DNA of 64,000 nt from Phascolomyces articulosus (GCA_025677815.1 JAIXMP010000011.1:62001-126000), one strand, 5' to 3'. Counted from the stretch's first letter, positions 49,648-62,300 are shown. Program-made: numbers and translations. Notes: generated by a model not told the origin, from the letters alone.

Positions 49648-50404
49648 ATGTATGTATACCCATTCTTATTCATGATATCCATATTTTTTAAGCTAATAGC
49701 TGAAGCAACACTCTCCTCTTCATCCAAAAGCAACAACTATATCACTGCTTAATCATTGTCCTGTTGTTCTCACGGTCGGTCAATCGGAAAATGAACATTT
49801 GACAGGCACCTCCACACGCGTCGACCCACAAAATACCAATATTTATATTCAAACCTCATTGGAAAAGTCGCGTTCGGTCTCAAACAACATGTGTTCCAGG
49901 AACCACCTGTAATTATGCAGGTAAAGATGCGCCAGCTTCCTTGACAGAATTCTTAATTCGTAACAAAGCTTAAAATCTCGATTATTATGATATTTCCTTT
50001 GTGGATGGATACAATGTTCCTCTGGCCATTAAACCAATCCATCCATTATTGGAAACTGATTTTGGACAACAAGATTACTACAAGATCCATCGATCTCATT
50101 TCTGTGTTCAAACGAGCTGTTCTATTTTACCTACATGTCCTCCTGAGTTAGTATTGATGAGTAGTGCTAACAAGAAAGGCGGGAGAAAGCTTGTAATTGT
50201 ACTTGTTCATCCTATAGTACATATGAATACTGTTGTGTAGGTGAATTTAATTCACAAGGCGTATACCAATCCAGTTCCTATACAGCTGCTGTGAAATATG
50301 TTTGTCTTGATGCCTATCCCTATGCTTATGATGATGCTACGTCTACTTCTTTTTGTCGTTCAGATGGATATAAAGTCATCTTTTGTCCTGATGGTCATTT
50401 ATAG
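49648..50404 (+). pseudogene. Decayed thaumatin-like (PR-5 family) secreted protein gene
   Basis: Fragments in shifting frames follow the order of thaumatin-like proteins: a signal-peptide-like start (MYVYPFLFMISIFFKLIAEA), NHCPVVLTVG, SLTEFLIRNKA, then DYYDISFVDGYNVPLAIKP (the family core motif), CSILPTCPPEL, EYCCVG and YPYAYDDATSTSFC..YKVIFCPDG to a TAG. The reading frame is broken at least four times: frameshifts near 49725-49745, 49855-49865 and 50180-50190, and a TAA at 49971-49973. I see no introns that would repair these. Intact members bind or cleave beta-glucans or act as antifungal proteins. The good preservation of motifs suggests recent inactivation, or sequence errors. Confidence 0.8.
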
Positions 50405-50637
50405 CCATGGAGATAATAATAAAAGCAATATTATATAACAATTTAATAATAGAATTGTTTCTATATTTAATAGAAAATGGTATCATATTTATAATCATTT
50501 TCTGGTAACAGTATAAACTATTACTTTTAATCACAATTGTTTGCTGCATTATTATTGAAAAAATACTATTAACCAAAATTCTTCAGATCTGTGTGGTAAG
50601 AACTGTCAAATACGTGGATATCCCTGTCTCCCTCGTA

Positions 50638-50653
50638 CAGTCAACCCCCGTTT
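50638..50653 (+). repeat. Left terminal inverted repeat of the pogo-type element
   Basis: CAGTCAACCCCCGTTT, identical to the reverse complement of 53066-53081. Preceded by a TA target duplication. Confidence 0.93.
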
Positions 50654-50677
50654 GCAGGTGCGGTATGTTGTGAAAAA

Positions 50678-50721
50678 ACCTGCAAAAAGCGGGGACCTGC
50701 AAAAAGCGGGGACCTGCAAAA
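50678..50721 (+). repeat. Left subterminal 17-base tandem repeat
   Basis: The unit ACCTGCAAAAAGCGGGG occurs twice in tandem (50678-50694, 50695-50711), followed by a partial third unit ACCTGCAAAA. Related units in the same orientation sit at the right end. They are likely binding sites for the transposase DNA-binding domain (inference). Confidence 0.85.
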
Positions 50722-50921
50722 TAAGGTTACACAGACTGGAACTTAATTGATTACTTACTGTTTACTATGAGTTATTATATGACACCTATCCAATAATCAA
50801 GTATTGCAATTAACTTACTAGTAAGATTATAGAATAATTGGTGTCCTATTTATAATTAAATTCTTTTTTGAGTTGTGTTTACTTTATAAACTTCTTTTAT
50901 TCATTACACTTTTTTATTATA

Positions 50922-52820
50922 ATGCCCCCAGTCAAAAACTCATATCAAAAACTCGCTGATGATATGTATGATAGTGCATATCAGCACAAATGCAATGTTA
51001 TTAACGCGGGCCGAGCTATCACCAATAGACAATTACTTCAGTGGATTAAAGCGAAGTATGAACTCGAAAGTACTCCAAATGAAACCACTCTGGCAAGAAA
51101 GATGTCGCAACGAAAGATTGATGAAGAGAATGATGTTATGAGAAGTGATAAGAAAAAGTCTCGCGCAAAGTGTCCAGTATGTTTATATCAATTTATCTTT
51201 TAAACTAAAAACAAATAATAAAAATAAAGTTGAATAATATTAATAATAATAATAATAATAATATATGTGTGTATGTGTGTGTATAAATATATAGCAACTT
51301 GAATATGCCTTATATATATGGGTTGAACAAAGATACTATATGCGTACTCCTATTAACTGGGATATAATTAAAAAAGCTGCCAGAGCTTTACAGAATAAGA
51401 TGGAAATCCCTGATGGATTAGGTTTTTCTAATGGCTGGCAGGATCGTTTCCAGAAAAGATATGGTTTGAAAATGCAACGATTGCATGGCGAAGGCAGTTC
51501 TGCAGATTTAGAACTTGCTTTAGCTAAATTACCGGAAATTCAAGAAAGAGCAAAGCAGTATGCTCTTCGCGATATTTACAATATGGATGAGACTGCTGTA
51601 TTTTATGCAAGTGCACCTATGACAACAATTGCCTCTGGTCCTTTTAAAGGTACTAAGCAAGATAAATCAAGACTGACTGTAGTTTTTACTACAAATGCTG
51701 ATGGATCTGACAAGTGGTACCCATGGTTTATTGGCAAGTCCAAAAAACCAAGAAGTTTTGATATGGTATATATTCTTGATTATTGTTGTCGAATTTATTA
51801 TATTTATATCTTATACAAATAAGTATTATTTTTTATATTAGCCACAAAACAAAACACTTAGAAATAAGATCGACCTTTCTTTTTACCGTGGTAACGCCAA
51901 CGCATGGATGACACGTAGTATATTTAAAGAATACTTAAAAAAGCTTGATAGAGCTATGGCACACCACAACCGTAAAATTCTTCTTTTGCTGGATAACTTC
52001 TCTGGCCATTATTGTGATTATGAGCCAACTAATATTGAATTACTTTACTTACCACCCAACACTACATCAATGATGCAACCATTGGATGCTGATATTATTA
52101 GAAGCTTCAAGACTCATTTCAAGTACGTGATATTATATAATATATATTTTCATAGGATTATAGACTTCAGGTTGGTATTGATGCATAAAAATATATAGAA
52201 ATTCACAGTATGAAGCAGCATATAATGATATTCAAGAACGATTGGATAGAGGCCTCCCTCCCAATAATGGAAATGTTTTTCGGGTCGATGTTTTGCAGGG
52301 TATAAAGTGGTGTTTGGATGCTTGGGAAGAAGTAACTGCTAATACTATAACGAATTGTTTTAAAAAAACAAAGATAGTAGAAGCTGCAACTGAAATATTG
52401 GATAGTAAATTGGATCATTCTGAAAAGGAAGCTCTTAACCAAATCAATGACCATTTAATTATGGTATATGGTGCGAAAAGTGTTAGTAACAATCCTTTTG
52501 ATCCTAATCCACCGGAGGAAATAGCAGCTGTTCATCCAGTGCTTACCGATGACGAGATTATCCAAACTGTTTTTGATGAAGAAGTTAGGGATGCAGCTGT
52601 TGCTGAAACTTCTAATAATGAAAGACAGGAGCTGCAAAGTGAACCTGAACCTATAGCACATACTTACCAGGAAAAGGCTAGAATAATTGAAAAAGCAATC
52701 AGTATTTTATGCGAGCCCGAAAACCTTTCAATTAAAAAGGAGCTTCGCAAAATTCGTGATATTTATAGAAAAAAATCTCAAACAAAGCAAGCAACAATTA
52801 CCAATTACTTCAATGCTTAA
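50922..52820 (+). CDS. Pogo-like DDE transposase (CENP-B-type HTH plus DDE_1)
   Basis: Four exons (50922-51176, 51295-51765, 51842-52122, 52199-52820) give 542 residues without stops. The N-terminal ~180 residues hold two helix-turn-helix regions of the psq/CENP-B kind (ITNRQLLQWIKAKY; LEYALYIWVEQRY; WQDRFQKRYGLK). The catalytic acidic residues are the Asp of IYNMDETAVFY, the Asp of LLLLDNFSGHY and the Asp of MMQPLDADIIRSFK, the DDD form of pogo elements. A Lys/Gln-rich C-terminal tail (SQTKQATITNYF) resembles a PIP-box-like end. All three introns (118, 76 and 76 bases) are GT-AG and keep the frame. It looks functional. Upstream ATG is preceded by T/A-rich leader inside the element. Confidence 0.92.
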
Positions 52821-53024
52821 TAGAAAAAAAAATCTTTTATAATAGTTAAAAATATATTATTCTTATGAAATTTATTATATCATTGGTTCGAATCATGCTA
52901 TTGCAGGTTCCTTGGTGGCGAATATTAAGAGCGGATAATTGCAGGTCCTCCAAATTAGGCTGCAAAATGCAAAAAGTGAGGAATCTGCAATTTTACTAAG
53001 TACTGAGCGAGATTTTTCAAAAAA

Positions 53025-53058
53025 ACCTGCAAAAAGTGAGGGTCTGCAAAAAGCGGGG
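53025..53058 (+). repeat. Right subterminal 17-base repeats
   Basis: ACCTGCAAAAAGTGAGG (53025-53041) and GTCTGCAAAAAGCGGGG (53042-53058) are units of the left-end repeat in the same orientation, leading into the terminal repeat. Confidence 0.85.
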
Positions 53059-53065
53059 ATGCAAA

Positions 53066-53081
53066 AAACGGGGGTTGACTG
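53066..53081 (-). repeat. Right terminal inverted repeat of the pogo-type element
   Basis: Reverse complement is CAGTCAACCCCCGTTT, identical to the left end. Followed by TA at 53082-53083. Confidence 0.93.
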
Positions 53082-53194
53082 TATTTAGGGGAAGGGACAC
53101 TAGCGTGGCGATAATTTAGCTCATCCATATCGTTTTTACCAATCTAGATAATAAAAAACACATATATTCAATTCTTTATATACATTTTCATTTA

Positions 53195-55788
53195 TTGATA
53201 ATAATCGAGAATCATTTTATATGCAGAATAAGGAATTTCTGTGTGCAAAGCATTTTGGATTGTTGGGTGTCGCTGTTGTTGTTTTTTTCTCTCTCTCCTT
53301 CAAATACCCTTATCACTAAACATGATAAAACAAAAATAGTGTCTACTATTGAAAAAGACGATATCAAACGCGTTCACCACCTTTCCCATGACGTAGCTGC
53401 GACTCCTGGCTATGACCCATTAGCCAACATATTTGATACCAACGATCCTTGTCATCAACGTTACACTGACGCACGCGAAGTGATTCAAAAGATGCAATAC
53501 ACGAATGACATCGAGGTTGCAAGCACAGGATTTCAACACACGATTCAAAAACAACTTGCTTTCTTTGACACTCGAGCCGATCGCTTCATTCGTATGAGGG
53601 ATCATAGTTCTCTTTTACGTGTTGCCCAGACCATGATGGCCATTGGTCCCACTTGTGCTATAGGGTGCTTGAGAGTTGGAACCGTTCATATTACGGGTCA
53701 CCACTACAAGCGCGCATTTGACGCATACCAGCAAGGACTGACTAAGGTATCCAATGAACACAATAAAATATCCCATCCAACCCACGCTGGATCGATTTAT
53801 TGATTTTATCAAGGCATTGCCAAGCAACCTTTTACTACCCATACTCTTTTTTCAACAGGATGAGTATTTTGAACAATATCCACTCCAATTATTTGAACTT
53901 TTAAATGTTTCTCGTACATGATGTACCCTTCTCTCTTCTCAATCTTCCTTATGGACAGATGTCAGGAACAAGAATGCTATGGACTCAGAGGAAGCAAATG
54001 TGTTTATGAAACGACGCATCATTTCCCGAATGCATAGATTTGATCCTCCTACTGCACCGCCTAGGTGGGAGAAATCCAGTATGCTTTCTAGTAGACTTGA
54101 AGATGTGGCTCACCATGTAGAAACATTGTGGATAAAATGTTGATAACCAGGAATCTATGGATGAAATATTTAAGCTCATGGTCAATGAAAAATTTACAAA
54201 GCTAACGAAGATTGAAATTCATCGTAAGTTTTGTCATTTTTGCAAATCGATATGTACTCCACATTTAAACGATGCAACTTTGATTTTACTGATATGCCAT
54301 TGATGTTTATTTGTCTATATAGAATGTGCTTGTAATATCAATCAAAACTTTTCACTTGGATTGACACACATTGTTGATACATTGACTGAACTGAAAATTG
54401 AAAATTTGGAGGATGATCACCATAATAACAATAGTGACAGTGATGGTGATGAGGATCCATATCATCAATTTGAGGTTTTACCTTGCAAAACAATTTTGTC
54501 AATATGTCATCATCACAAGAAACTGATCTATCATCATCCACAGGCTATCCTTTCTCCCGATACGATGGAACAATTCCATTCATTAGATACTACTATTACT
54601 GCCTTTCCTCTTACCACTTTGGAATTACAAGTCAAAGATATCATCAATGAAGAAGGTTTTCAGGATATTCTAGCATATTATCTAAAACTACAGACTTTGG
54701 TATTGAACTCGTGTACGACTGTATCTATGCGTCAACTGATACAACATATCCATAGTTTTTGCAAAGAATTGGGATATTTCGCATTTAATTATACAGCACC
54801 AAAAAGAAATAAACATTCTCGTCACAAAAGAAACAACCTAGGATATACAACAATGACGACGATTTGGCATCAGGTCAAAAGAAGGCGGAGGAATAGGATA
54901 TTTGGAAACCTGATGATGATTTTCGCTATTGCCATATCGGTGGTATTCAGAGTATCGATGATCCTACCCTGCTTCTCGGGAGCCATCCTATCCAACCTTC
55001 CTCCCTTGAAGAACTCTCCCTCCAATTTGACCCTGGCGCTACTACAGATTCTCCCGCCCACCATGATACGGAACGCTTTGATCAAGACATGCAAGGAGAA
55101 GAATTTGTCCAAATTGAAAAAATTGACTATTTTTCATGCATTCTGTATAGAGTTAATTGTGATTTCTATTTTGATGGATTACTCCCCTAACATGAGCCAC
55201 ATGTGATTTGTGGGGAGCAACCTCGATACGGATGGACAGTTCATTTTTGAAAAAATACCCGAATTAAAGGAGTTACAATGCCTTAAATTTCATGATAATA
55301 AAGATGTCAATATCGAGTCCATGACGAAGATGCTTCAACATTACTGCAACAACAGCCCTTCTTCCACTGCTACTACTACCACTACTACGATGACAACAGC
55401 AAGATAACACCCACTCTCCCCTACAATTATAAATTACAAACTTTAATATTTATTCATTGCCCCTTTTTGAGCGACAGGGATTTATTTGTTATTTCCTATA
55501 TTCCTTCACTTGTCACATTCGAGATACATAATAGCAAAAAAGAGAACTGTCTAGTCACAAAAGGCTCCTTCAACTCTTTCAAAATTTTCAACAAAAAAAA
55601 CGTGGTACTAAAACAATTCGTATTGAACGGTATAACGTGTGCTACTGAAAAAGCAATCAAGAGTTTAACATGGCATAAATCCATTACGTCAAGTGAAGCT
55701 TTTAGAAACTATTATCAATGATGGATATTCTACCATTCAAGCCGCATTTCAGTTTCCTATCAGCGTGAATGTAGAAGATGGATACTAA
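53195..55788 (+). pseudogene. Decayed TPR / F-box / leucine-rich-repeat protein gene
   Basis: The first ~200 codons are open and include a TPR-like segment (LLRVAQTMMAIGPTCAIGCLRVGTVHITG, YKRAFDAYQQGLTKV; read as two adjacent motifs). An F-box-like start (DFIKALPSNLLLPILF) follows in another frame, then a long Leu-rich region with LTELKIENL, TTLELQVKDI, LQTLVLNSC, SSLEELSLQF and VNVEDGY before the final TAA. This order is that of the large Mucorales family I recall. Breaks include a TGA at 53919-53921 where the family has Trp, TAG at 54894-54896, and several frameshifts (near 53805, 54142, 54850, 55205 and 55710). One intron (about 54223-54320) is still spliceable. Intact members would be SCF ubiquitin-ligase adaptors. 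Confidence 0.7.
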
Positions 55789-58186
55789 AAGTCATCCTAT
55801 TGAGTAATAGATAATAGCATCTTCATACTAAAATGTGTGATGTGCATCAAATGCATGTATTTTTTTTTGATAAATAAAAAAACTGTATATAGTATAAGAG
55901 AAATAATTTAAGCGACAATAAAAATAGTACATTCATAAAGAAAAAAAAAAGGTAATTTCCATAATGGTACAAAGAAGCCTAATTCTTCATCCTTATCGAA
56001 AACAAGCCTCATCATGCTTTAGTTGTAAGTGGCATTTATCTTATCTATTATGAATTGCTTATATTATACAACAAATTGAAAATCACTCTACATCATTTCC
56101 TTTCCCCTTTTCCTTTTTTTCCTCCTCTCCCTTCCCCCAATTAGATCTGCTGGTTCATTAATTTGGTAGCATCCTCTCCTTATGGCATTTGCTTATTTTA
56201 GGAGAAAGATGGCAATAAAATGTATATTATACTAAATGTAGAAAGGATGTAAATATATGAAAACATAACATAATGTATTAATCCCTTTTTTTTTTATTGT
56301 TCCTAATGGGTCAAAAGCTAAATTTGGATTTGAATGCTGTTGTTTCAGTAACAAAAAAAAATAATTATACTAAATCCGTCGAATGTGTGGAAGTATGCGT
56401 GGTTTATTATCAATTCTCCTTATCAATCTTTTTTTATCATATACAGTTATTCTTTTCTATTCATCCTGCATGAAAAAAAGAAAATTATAAGGAGATGTCG
56501 ATATAGAAATGAAGCGTCATGATTAAAATAGTGTTACTTGTTCTATTAACATTACAGCGTGTCTTACCGTACTCATATTATCTATTTCTGGAAAAAAAGC
56601 GACCCTATTTCTATATAATAATTAATATCCTGAATAGATAATCATAGGGCTGTGTATTATATACAACCATATTATTCAGGTACTTTGTAGTATTAGAGTA
56701 TCATTAATCCACCACCCTATCGTTGATATATATTAAAATGGTAAGGTCTAGAAAAGAAAATTTATGTTTTTTCTATAGGACTGTCGTTTATAGATAAAAC
56801 GAGGTATTGCATAACGAACCTTCAAAATGAGCAACCCTGTCAACAATGTATGTAAGGTTTACATACATCAAGGATATATGTAAATATAAACATATATGTA
56901 ATTATATTATTTGATCACAAATCAAGGTGAATTATTATTTCGCCCAAAAAGAAATGAAAAGGGAATGCATTAAACATGTCTACTTATTAGTAGGATCATC
57001 CTATACTCAAAAGTATAGTAAATGTACGATAGTACACTAAACGTTATCCTTCCTATATGTAATTAATCGTTGATGTACCGTGCATAGAGTTAGAGAATCC
57101 AATGTGAGATCTTTTCTGATCGACCATCAGTATAGTAATAAACCCCAGTTCTATCCATAATACCGAATCTATTTAGTTTTCGGTTTTTTTCCCCCTTTTC
57201 AAACCCTCCTCAAAATATGAAGCAGGGTCCAAAAATTGAGGACAAGAAAAAGTATTTCCATCTATAGAATCGGTTTATTCCTTTTCATAATAATAATAAA
57301 CCTTATCATGATCTGTTGTTAACTAATACCAAGTAATATGCTAGATAAATCGCCCATTTCATCCATTTTTACCAAAAAGAATAAAATAAGTTACTTTGCT
57401 GTGTCTCAATTTTTTTTAAGCGACGCTTACTTGCTCTATTGACATTTCTATAAAAAGTAAACATCTCTTAAAGCGGCGCAAATGTAATATGTAGAGTGTA
57501 TATATGATGCGTGTACGTTGAACTTTAGACTAGTAAACGGAAGGGGGGAGGGGAGTGGATTCTGGAAGAAATGATTTCCAAGTTTATCAAAAAAAACACC
57601 ATGTTTCTGATTATATCTTATGCTAACAAACATGTATTTGTACCTTATCTATCAAAGAACCAACCTATGCAGGTAAGTTATAAAAGGATCGAGGTGAATA
57701 AAATATAGAAATGTAATGCATGTTTGATTGCGTATGGTTAAAAAAACACCTTTCCCTTGAAATAAAAACTGTGAAAAACAGGGTTGCTTTGTAAAAGAAC
57801 CAAAACTATGGATAAGCTCTCTGAGAGGAAAAAATACAAAACATTCCTCTCCTTCTTTTGTTGTTTTTGTTGATATCCCCCCAAAAAATCGATTGAAGTA
57901 TAATGTTTGTATCAGAATTTAAACCATCTTTATTTATAATAATAATAACCAATGCTTGATATTCGCAATGCATATATATTATACTAATAATAAAAAGAAG
58001 ATCGATCCATAATTTTGTAAAAAAAAATATGACCCTGCTGTCGGCAATAATAATCGTTTTTGAACTGATAAATAATATTTGGGGGATAGATGAAGGGTCT
58101 GTCAAACGGAGAAAGCGGGTGTCACTTTATTACAAATCCTTTGTTTGACTTACTTTTTTTTTTTTTATCAAAGATAATAAGATAAC

Positions 58187-58208
58187 AAACAATTATCGAT
58201 AATTGTTT
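58187..58208. repeat. 22-base perfect palindrome
   Basis: AAACAATTATC is followed directly by its reverse complement GATAATTGTTT. The centre holds overlapping GATA-type cores on both strands (TTATC and GATAA). Confidence 0.7.
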
Positions 58209-58426
58209 CAATATTAAAAGTAACAATAGTGTAAGTATAGGATAGAATTGGATAGATATTTTTCTTGATCAATGGTTTTGTATATCCAATAAGTAATAAT
58301 AAGTCTTTTTTAACATATACATGTTTATTGCGTCATGAACAAATAACCTAATAATAATAATAATAATTTGATAAAAAAGCGCAAATCGCTCATTATAAAA
58401 AAGCTTGGAATAACAGAAAAAAAAAG

Positions 58427-58453
58427 TTTTTTTTTTTTTTTTTTTTTTTTTTT
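58427..58453. repeat. Long T homopolymer with adjacent A run
   Basis: A run of 27 T follows AAAAAAAAAG, so the segment could fold into a hairpin. It is a likely place for length variation or assembly error. Confidence 0.85.
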
Positions 58454-60954
58454 CGTTTCAGTTTATAAAACGGGTATATTTAGGTATCATTAAAACTCCA
58501 TGGTAGTATGATTTTTTATTTTATTTAGCTAGTGTAAATGATGTTATATGAATAACTATGAAGACCGTTTATATTTCCCCATTCAATGCCAGAATTTCCC
58601 GCTCTTTTTTTTTTTTTTTTTTTTACCAAAGATTAAAGGAGGTTTCGATATATAACAGACACCTTAATGAAAAAAAAAGGATTGGGGGTATCATCCTAAT
58701 TAACGAAGAGAATGGTATCATTTTCATGGTATGAATATTTTTAAGAGAGATGGAAAATTTACCAAGATCATCAATAACATCTTGGGTTTTATAAACAAAT
58801 GAAAAAGATTCATATAAGGTCATTTTATCGGGTCTTGTGAGGAAAAACTTTATCGTCTCAAAACATAAAATTTGATAATATTATAGTAGACTTATCAATT
58901 TGGGATAAAAAGTTTTGATCATGCGATTTTATATACATATCTTTAAATAATTATTATGAATCGTATGAGAATATATATATACTTCTTTTTCCTTTATAAT
59001 AAACGATCTGTGTTGTTGTTTGATAGGTGATCCACACACATAATTACCAAAGTTTTGACGTTATCTGTAAATAATAAAAAATTATTTATAACAAGGTATT
59101 TGGTTCTTTATCATTTATGGATAGTCATTACTTTGGGGGGTGGGAAGGAGGAATCGAAGAGATGATGGTATAGAATCATAAATAATATACTGTCACTATA
59201 ATAATATATCAGCCCAGACATTATTCCTATCCGCGGAACACATGCACGAATGGCCTCGACTTTGTGTTATTATTGTAAAAAAGAAAATAGGTGATAAAAT
59301 AATACTCTATCTTGCTATGTTAAAAGAATTGTATATGTTATTATGGTTGTAACCGCTGGTTACCTGGTAAGGTTCATAAAGTATCATAGTGATGATAAAA
59401 GAAAAAAAAAACGAGTGAAATAGGTTGTAATTGAAGAGTTTAATACTGAATCATTTATATAAGATAAGAGGTTGGCCCATGGAACGATAAGAGATCTTAT
59501 TTTTAAATGAGATAAGAGAAACAAGTTAATAAATATTCATTGGCTACATAATAGTATCGTCATTATAAAAACAAATATTAACTTGTAGTAAATATACTTT
59601 TTTTAAAACATGTCTTATGTCAAAGTCCTTGTTGTCAAAAACTATATAAACTCATTTTGCTAATGACTATTCATCATTAATATTTCACGAAATGAACAAG
59701 TTGCTGCTGTTGCTGCTGTTGTTCTCTCTCTCTCCCCCAAAATAAATGAGAAATGACGTTACAAAAGGTGTGTGTAACATAAAATAGAAACTGACTTTAA
59801 CGATCTGAAAAACAAAGTTCATGGTTCCGTTCCATTTTTGGTTTTAACCCGGGCAACCGAGCTAAAAAAAAAATTAGTGATGAGTTGGTTGTTGTATATA
59901 TGTTATCAACTCAACCTAAATACATTGCATATTCGTTTATAATACGTTCAAAGTGATGTTGGTTCCCCACACATTAAACAATAACAAAGAAAGTTATTAC
60001 AAAGTTGTAATATGGATGGGATAGGGATAGATTCAACTTTCTTTTTTTCTTTATTCTTTTTACCCTCTCCTCAAGAAAAAGACTGGTTTAAAATCATTCA
60101 TATTTTCAAATATAGTAATTTCAACATGTTTTATATATTTATATAACTTTTATAAAGGAGATGAGAGAGCGACAAAGGGTTAAAAAGAGGGCTTTGGTGG
60201 ATTGGTATATCAAATAAGGGGGGGGAGGAGGAGGAGGAGGAGTGGTGTGTTAAGGATTTCAAGATCCGTATCTGATAAAATACAACGTGGGACGTCATTG
60301 GACAATGATATAAGTGATCTTTTCAAAAGGATAAACCAGTAAGTCCATGTTTGTGTATATGTGGGTATAGTGTGTGTATAGTGGGGGGAGGAGGGAGAGT
60401 TCGAAGGAGTTATATATACGATGATGATGAAAGAAAGGGAGAAATGATCATAATCAAATGGTTGATTTTCTTCTTCTTATCCTTCAAACAACTAAAAATG
60501 AGACAAAGCGTAAAAAAAAGGGATCAATGAATAAGGTATTATATAAGTCGTATGATAGATAGCCATAGAATTGGATAATAATATAGATACTATAATGATT
60601 CTAGTAGATGTAATTAAGTGTTGAATGGATTACAAGTGGATGGGTGTTATAATAATAATAATAATAATAAAACTCCTTTCTTCTGGTTTTCTTTCTCTCT
60701 CTCTCTGTGTATCTCCCCCCAACCTCCTAACTGGGGCTCCGTGCAGAGTGTGGGAAATTCGATCTGATGATGCAACTTCATTGGCCGAGATAAAAAAGAT
60801 CAAAAAATCGAATCTTTTTGCCGGTCTTCTTTTTCCACTTCTTCTTTCCTTATCTCTCTCTTTTTTTTTTCTTCTTCTACAACCTAGCTTTTTCTTCCAT
60901 TCTATTCTTATCTCTTACTTTATTCAACTTACTCTTTTTTATTATTATTTCCAA

Positions 60955-62241
60955 ATGATCATGGCTCTTTCAACAACAGAATCTATTCCAACTCTACGTA
61001 AACGTTCTTCTTTTCAACATGATTCTTGTTCAAATTGTCATCCAGACACACGTTGCGATGCTTGTCAATCTACTGATAAGGCAGCAACAATGAAACAAAA
61101 TGCTTATCAACCCTCTCATCATGAACCTCAAGTCAAACAAGAATCAGAGCAACAAAATCAACAACAACCACAACAACAACGATTGATGCGCGTTTATACC
61201 AATGAAGAAGAAAAGAAATTACCTGCTACTTCACCTTCTTCATCCCCTACTCAACAATCTCAACAGCAGCAACCTACGGCACAACAAGATGCTATCTGTG
61301 CCAATTGCCAAACTACCACCACCCCTCTTTGGCGTAGAGATGCCAGTGGAAAAACTATTTGTAATGCGTGTGGACTTTATTATAAACTCCATCATGTTCA
61401 TCGTCCTGCTACCATGATGCGTACGGTGATTAAACGACGAAAGCGTTGTGCTTCTTCTAATGAAAAACAACAACAGAATAAATCTGCATTCCGTAAGAAA
61501 TCTAAAACACAACATTCACCGCAGCAATCACATCATCCTCAACAACAACCTTCTCCTCCTCATCATTCTTATCAATCTCATCACTCTCAACAAGCACCTT
61601 CCCCTCCTATGTTGCATATGATAGGTGAAGATGAGGAATCGATTACAACATCGCATGGTGCTGGGTCGCGGGCATCCACGGCTTCTCCACCACCATGGCA
61701 ACCTCAATCTCCGCCCACTACATCCACAAACTCTTCTTCGTGCACACCACCTGCTTCACCGCCAAGTGTAGGAAGTGGTGTTGTGTTACCACCTATTCAC
61801 GCCCCCGATCATCTTCATTCAAAGGAATATTCAACACCCACTTTACCTCCATTAAAGTTTCACCACAACCCTCAACAACAACAACATCATCATCATCCTC
61901 TCTGTAATAAAACCACAGATGATTTACGTGCTCAACGTCAAGAATTACAAAATCGAGTAACAAGACTTTCTACCTTACTTTCTGAAACCGTGGCCACACT
62001 TTCAAAAATCGATGCAGCTCTTGCTGAACCAACAAAGAATCATTGTCCTATTTGCCCTCCTACTTCCTCTAATACTACATCGTGTGCTTCTGATCATCAA
62101 GACCATGAAATTGCGAAATCTCTTTTATCATTGGCTTCTTGCGCAGCCCCCAAATCCTCATCACATCATTCTGAACAAGACCGTCCTCATTTACCACCTA
62201 TTGCATTACCTACGCCAACATCTTCTTATCATCATCAATAA
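60955..62241 (+). CDS. GATA zinc-finger transcription factor with C-terminal coiled coil
   Basis: Single exon from the ATG at 60955, giving 428 residues. The finger at about 115-139 is C-x2-C-x17-C-x2-C ([20 protein letters not shown], then [17 protein letters not shown]), followed by the basic tail VIKRRKR. This is the 17-residue-loop animal/AreA type, distinct from the PAS-GATA factor earlier in the window. The rest is Gln/Pro/Ser/His-rich. Near 322-356 a heptad-like region ([21 protein letters not shown], read here in part) predicts a coiled coil, an arrangement seen in AreB/Dal80/ASD4-type regulators of nitrogen metabolism. The N terminus has a small Cys cluster ([13 protein letters not shown]). 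Nitrogen-related function is therefore possible, but the finger is not diagnostic. The frame is open further upstream to 60625, but that part is repeat-derived. Confidence 0.85.
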   Translation: MIMALSTTESIPTLRKRSSFQHDSCSNCHPDTRCDACQSTDKAATMKQNAYQPSHHEPQVKQESEQQNQQQPQQQRLMRVYTNEEEKKLPATSPSSSPTQQSQQQQPTAQQDAICANCQTTTTPLWRRDASGKTICNACGLYYKLHHVHRPATMMRTVIKRRKRCASSNEKQQQNKSAFRKKSKTQHSPQQSHHPQQQPSPPHHSYQSHHSQQAPSPPMLHMIGEDEESITTSHGAGSRASTASPPPWQPQSPPTTSTNSSSCTPPASPPSVGSGVVLPPIHAPDHLHSKEYSTPTLPPLKFHHNPQQQQHHHHPLCNKTTDDLRAQRQELQNRVTRLSTLLSETVATLSKIDAALAEPTKNHCPICPPTSSNTTSCASDHQDHEIAKSLLSLASCAAPKSSSHHSEQDRPHLPPIALPTPTSSYHHQ

Positions 62242-62265
62242 ATCATATTTCATCATTATCATTAC

Positions 62266-62300
<35 letters not shown>

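Larger units (their letters stand above)
50638..53081 (+). mobile_element. Pogo/Tigger-type Tc1-mariner DNA transposon, apparently intact
   Basis: A 2444-base element with 16-base perfect terminal inverted repeats: CAGTCAACCCCCGTTT at the left and its reverse complement ending at 53081. It is flanked by TA on both sides (50636-50637, 53082-53083), the expected target-site duplication. CAGT...ACTG ends are typical of pogo-like elements. It carries one spliced transposase gene with the catalytic residues in place. Subterminal 17-base repeats occur at both ends. It sits between two pseudogenes in a decayed segment. Confidence 0.93.
55789..60954. other. 5.2-kb gene-poor region and GATA-factor upstream DNA
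   Basis: No gene is supported on either strand. It contains AT-rich DNA with many long A and T runs, a 22-base palindrome (58187-58208), a 27-base T run (58427-58453) and a G-rich/purine segment at about 60215-60245. From 60625 the frame of the GATA protein is open upstream of its likely start, but it encodes runs of Ile and Leu/Ser from repeats and looks like leader sequence. Confidence 0.45.

Noticed and set aside
52883..52896. GGTTCGAATC, similar to a tRNA B box
   Set aside because: No cloverleaf or A box around it; it lies in the 3' region of the pogo-type transposon.
55789..60600. Candidate non-coding RNA or CRISPR-like arrays
   Set aside because: No regularly spaced repeats and no recognisable RNA structure beyond isolated palindromes and homopolymer hairpins.
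60625..60954. In-frame upstream extension of the GATA protein
   Set aside because: Encodes poly-Ile and Leu/Ser/Phe tracts from simple repeats and looks like leader DNA; the ATG at 60955 starts family-like sequence.
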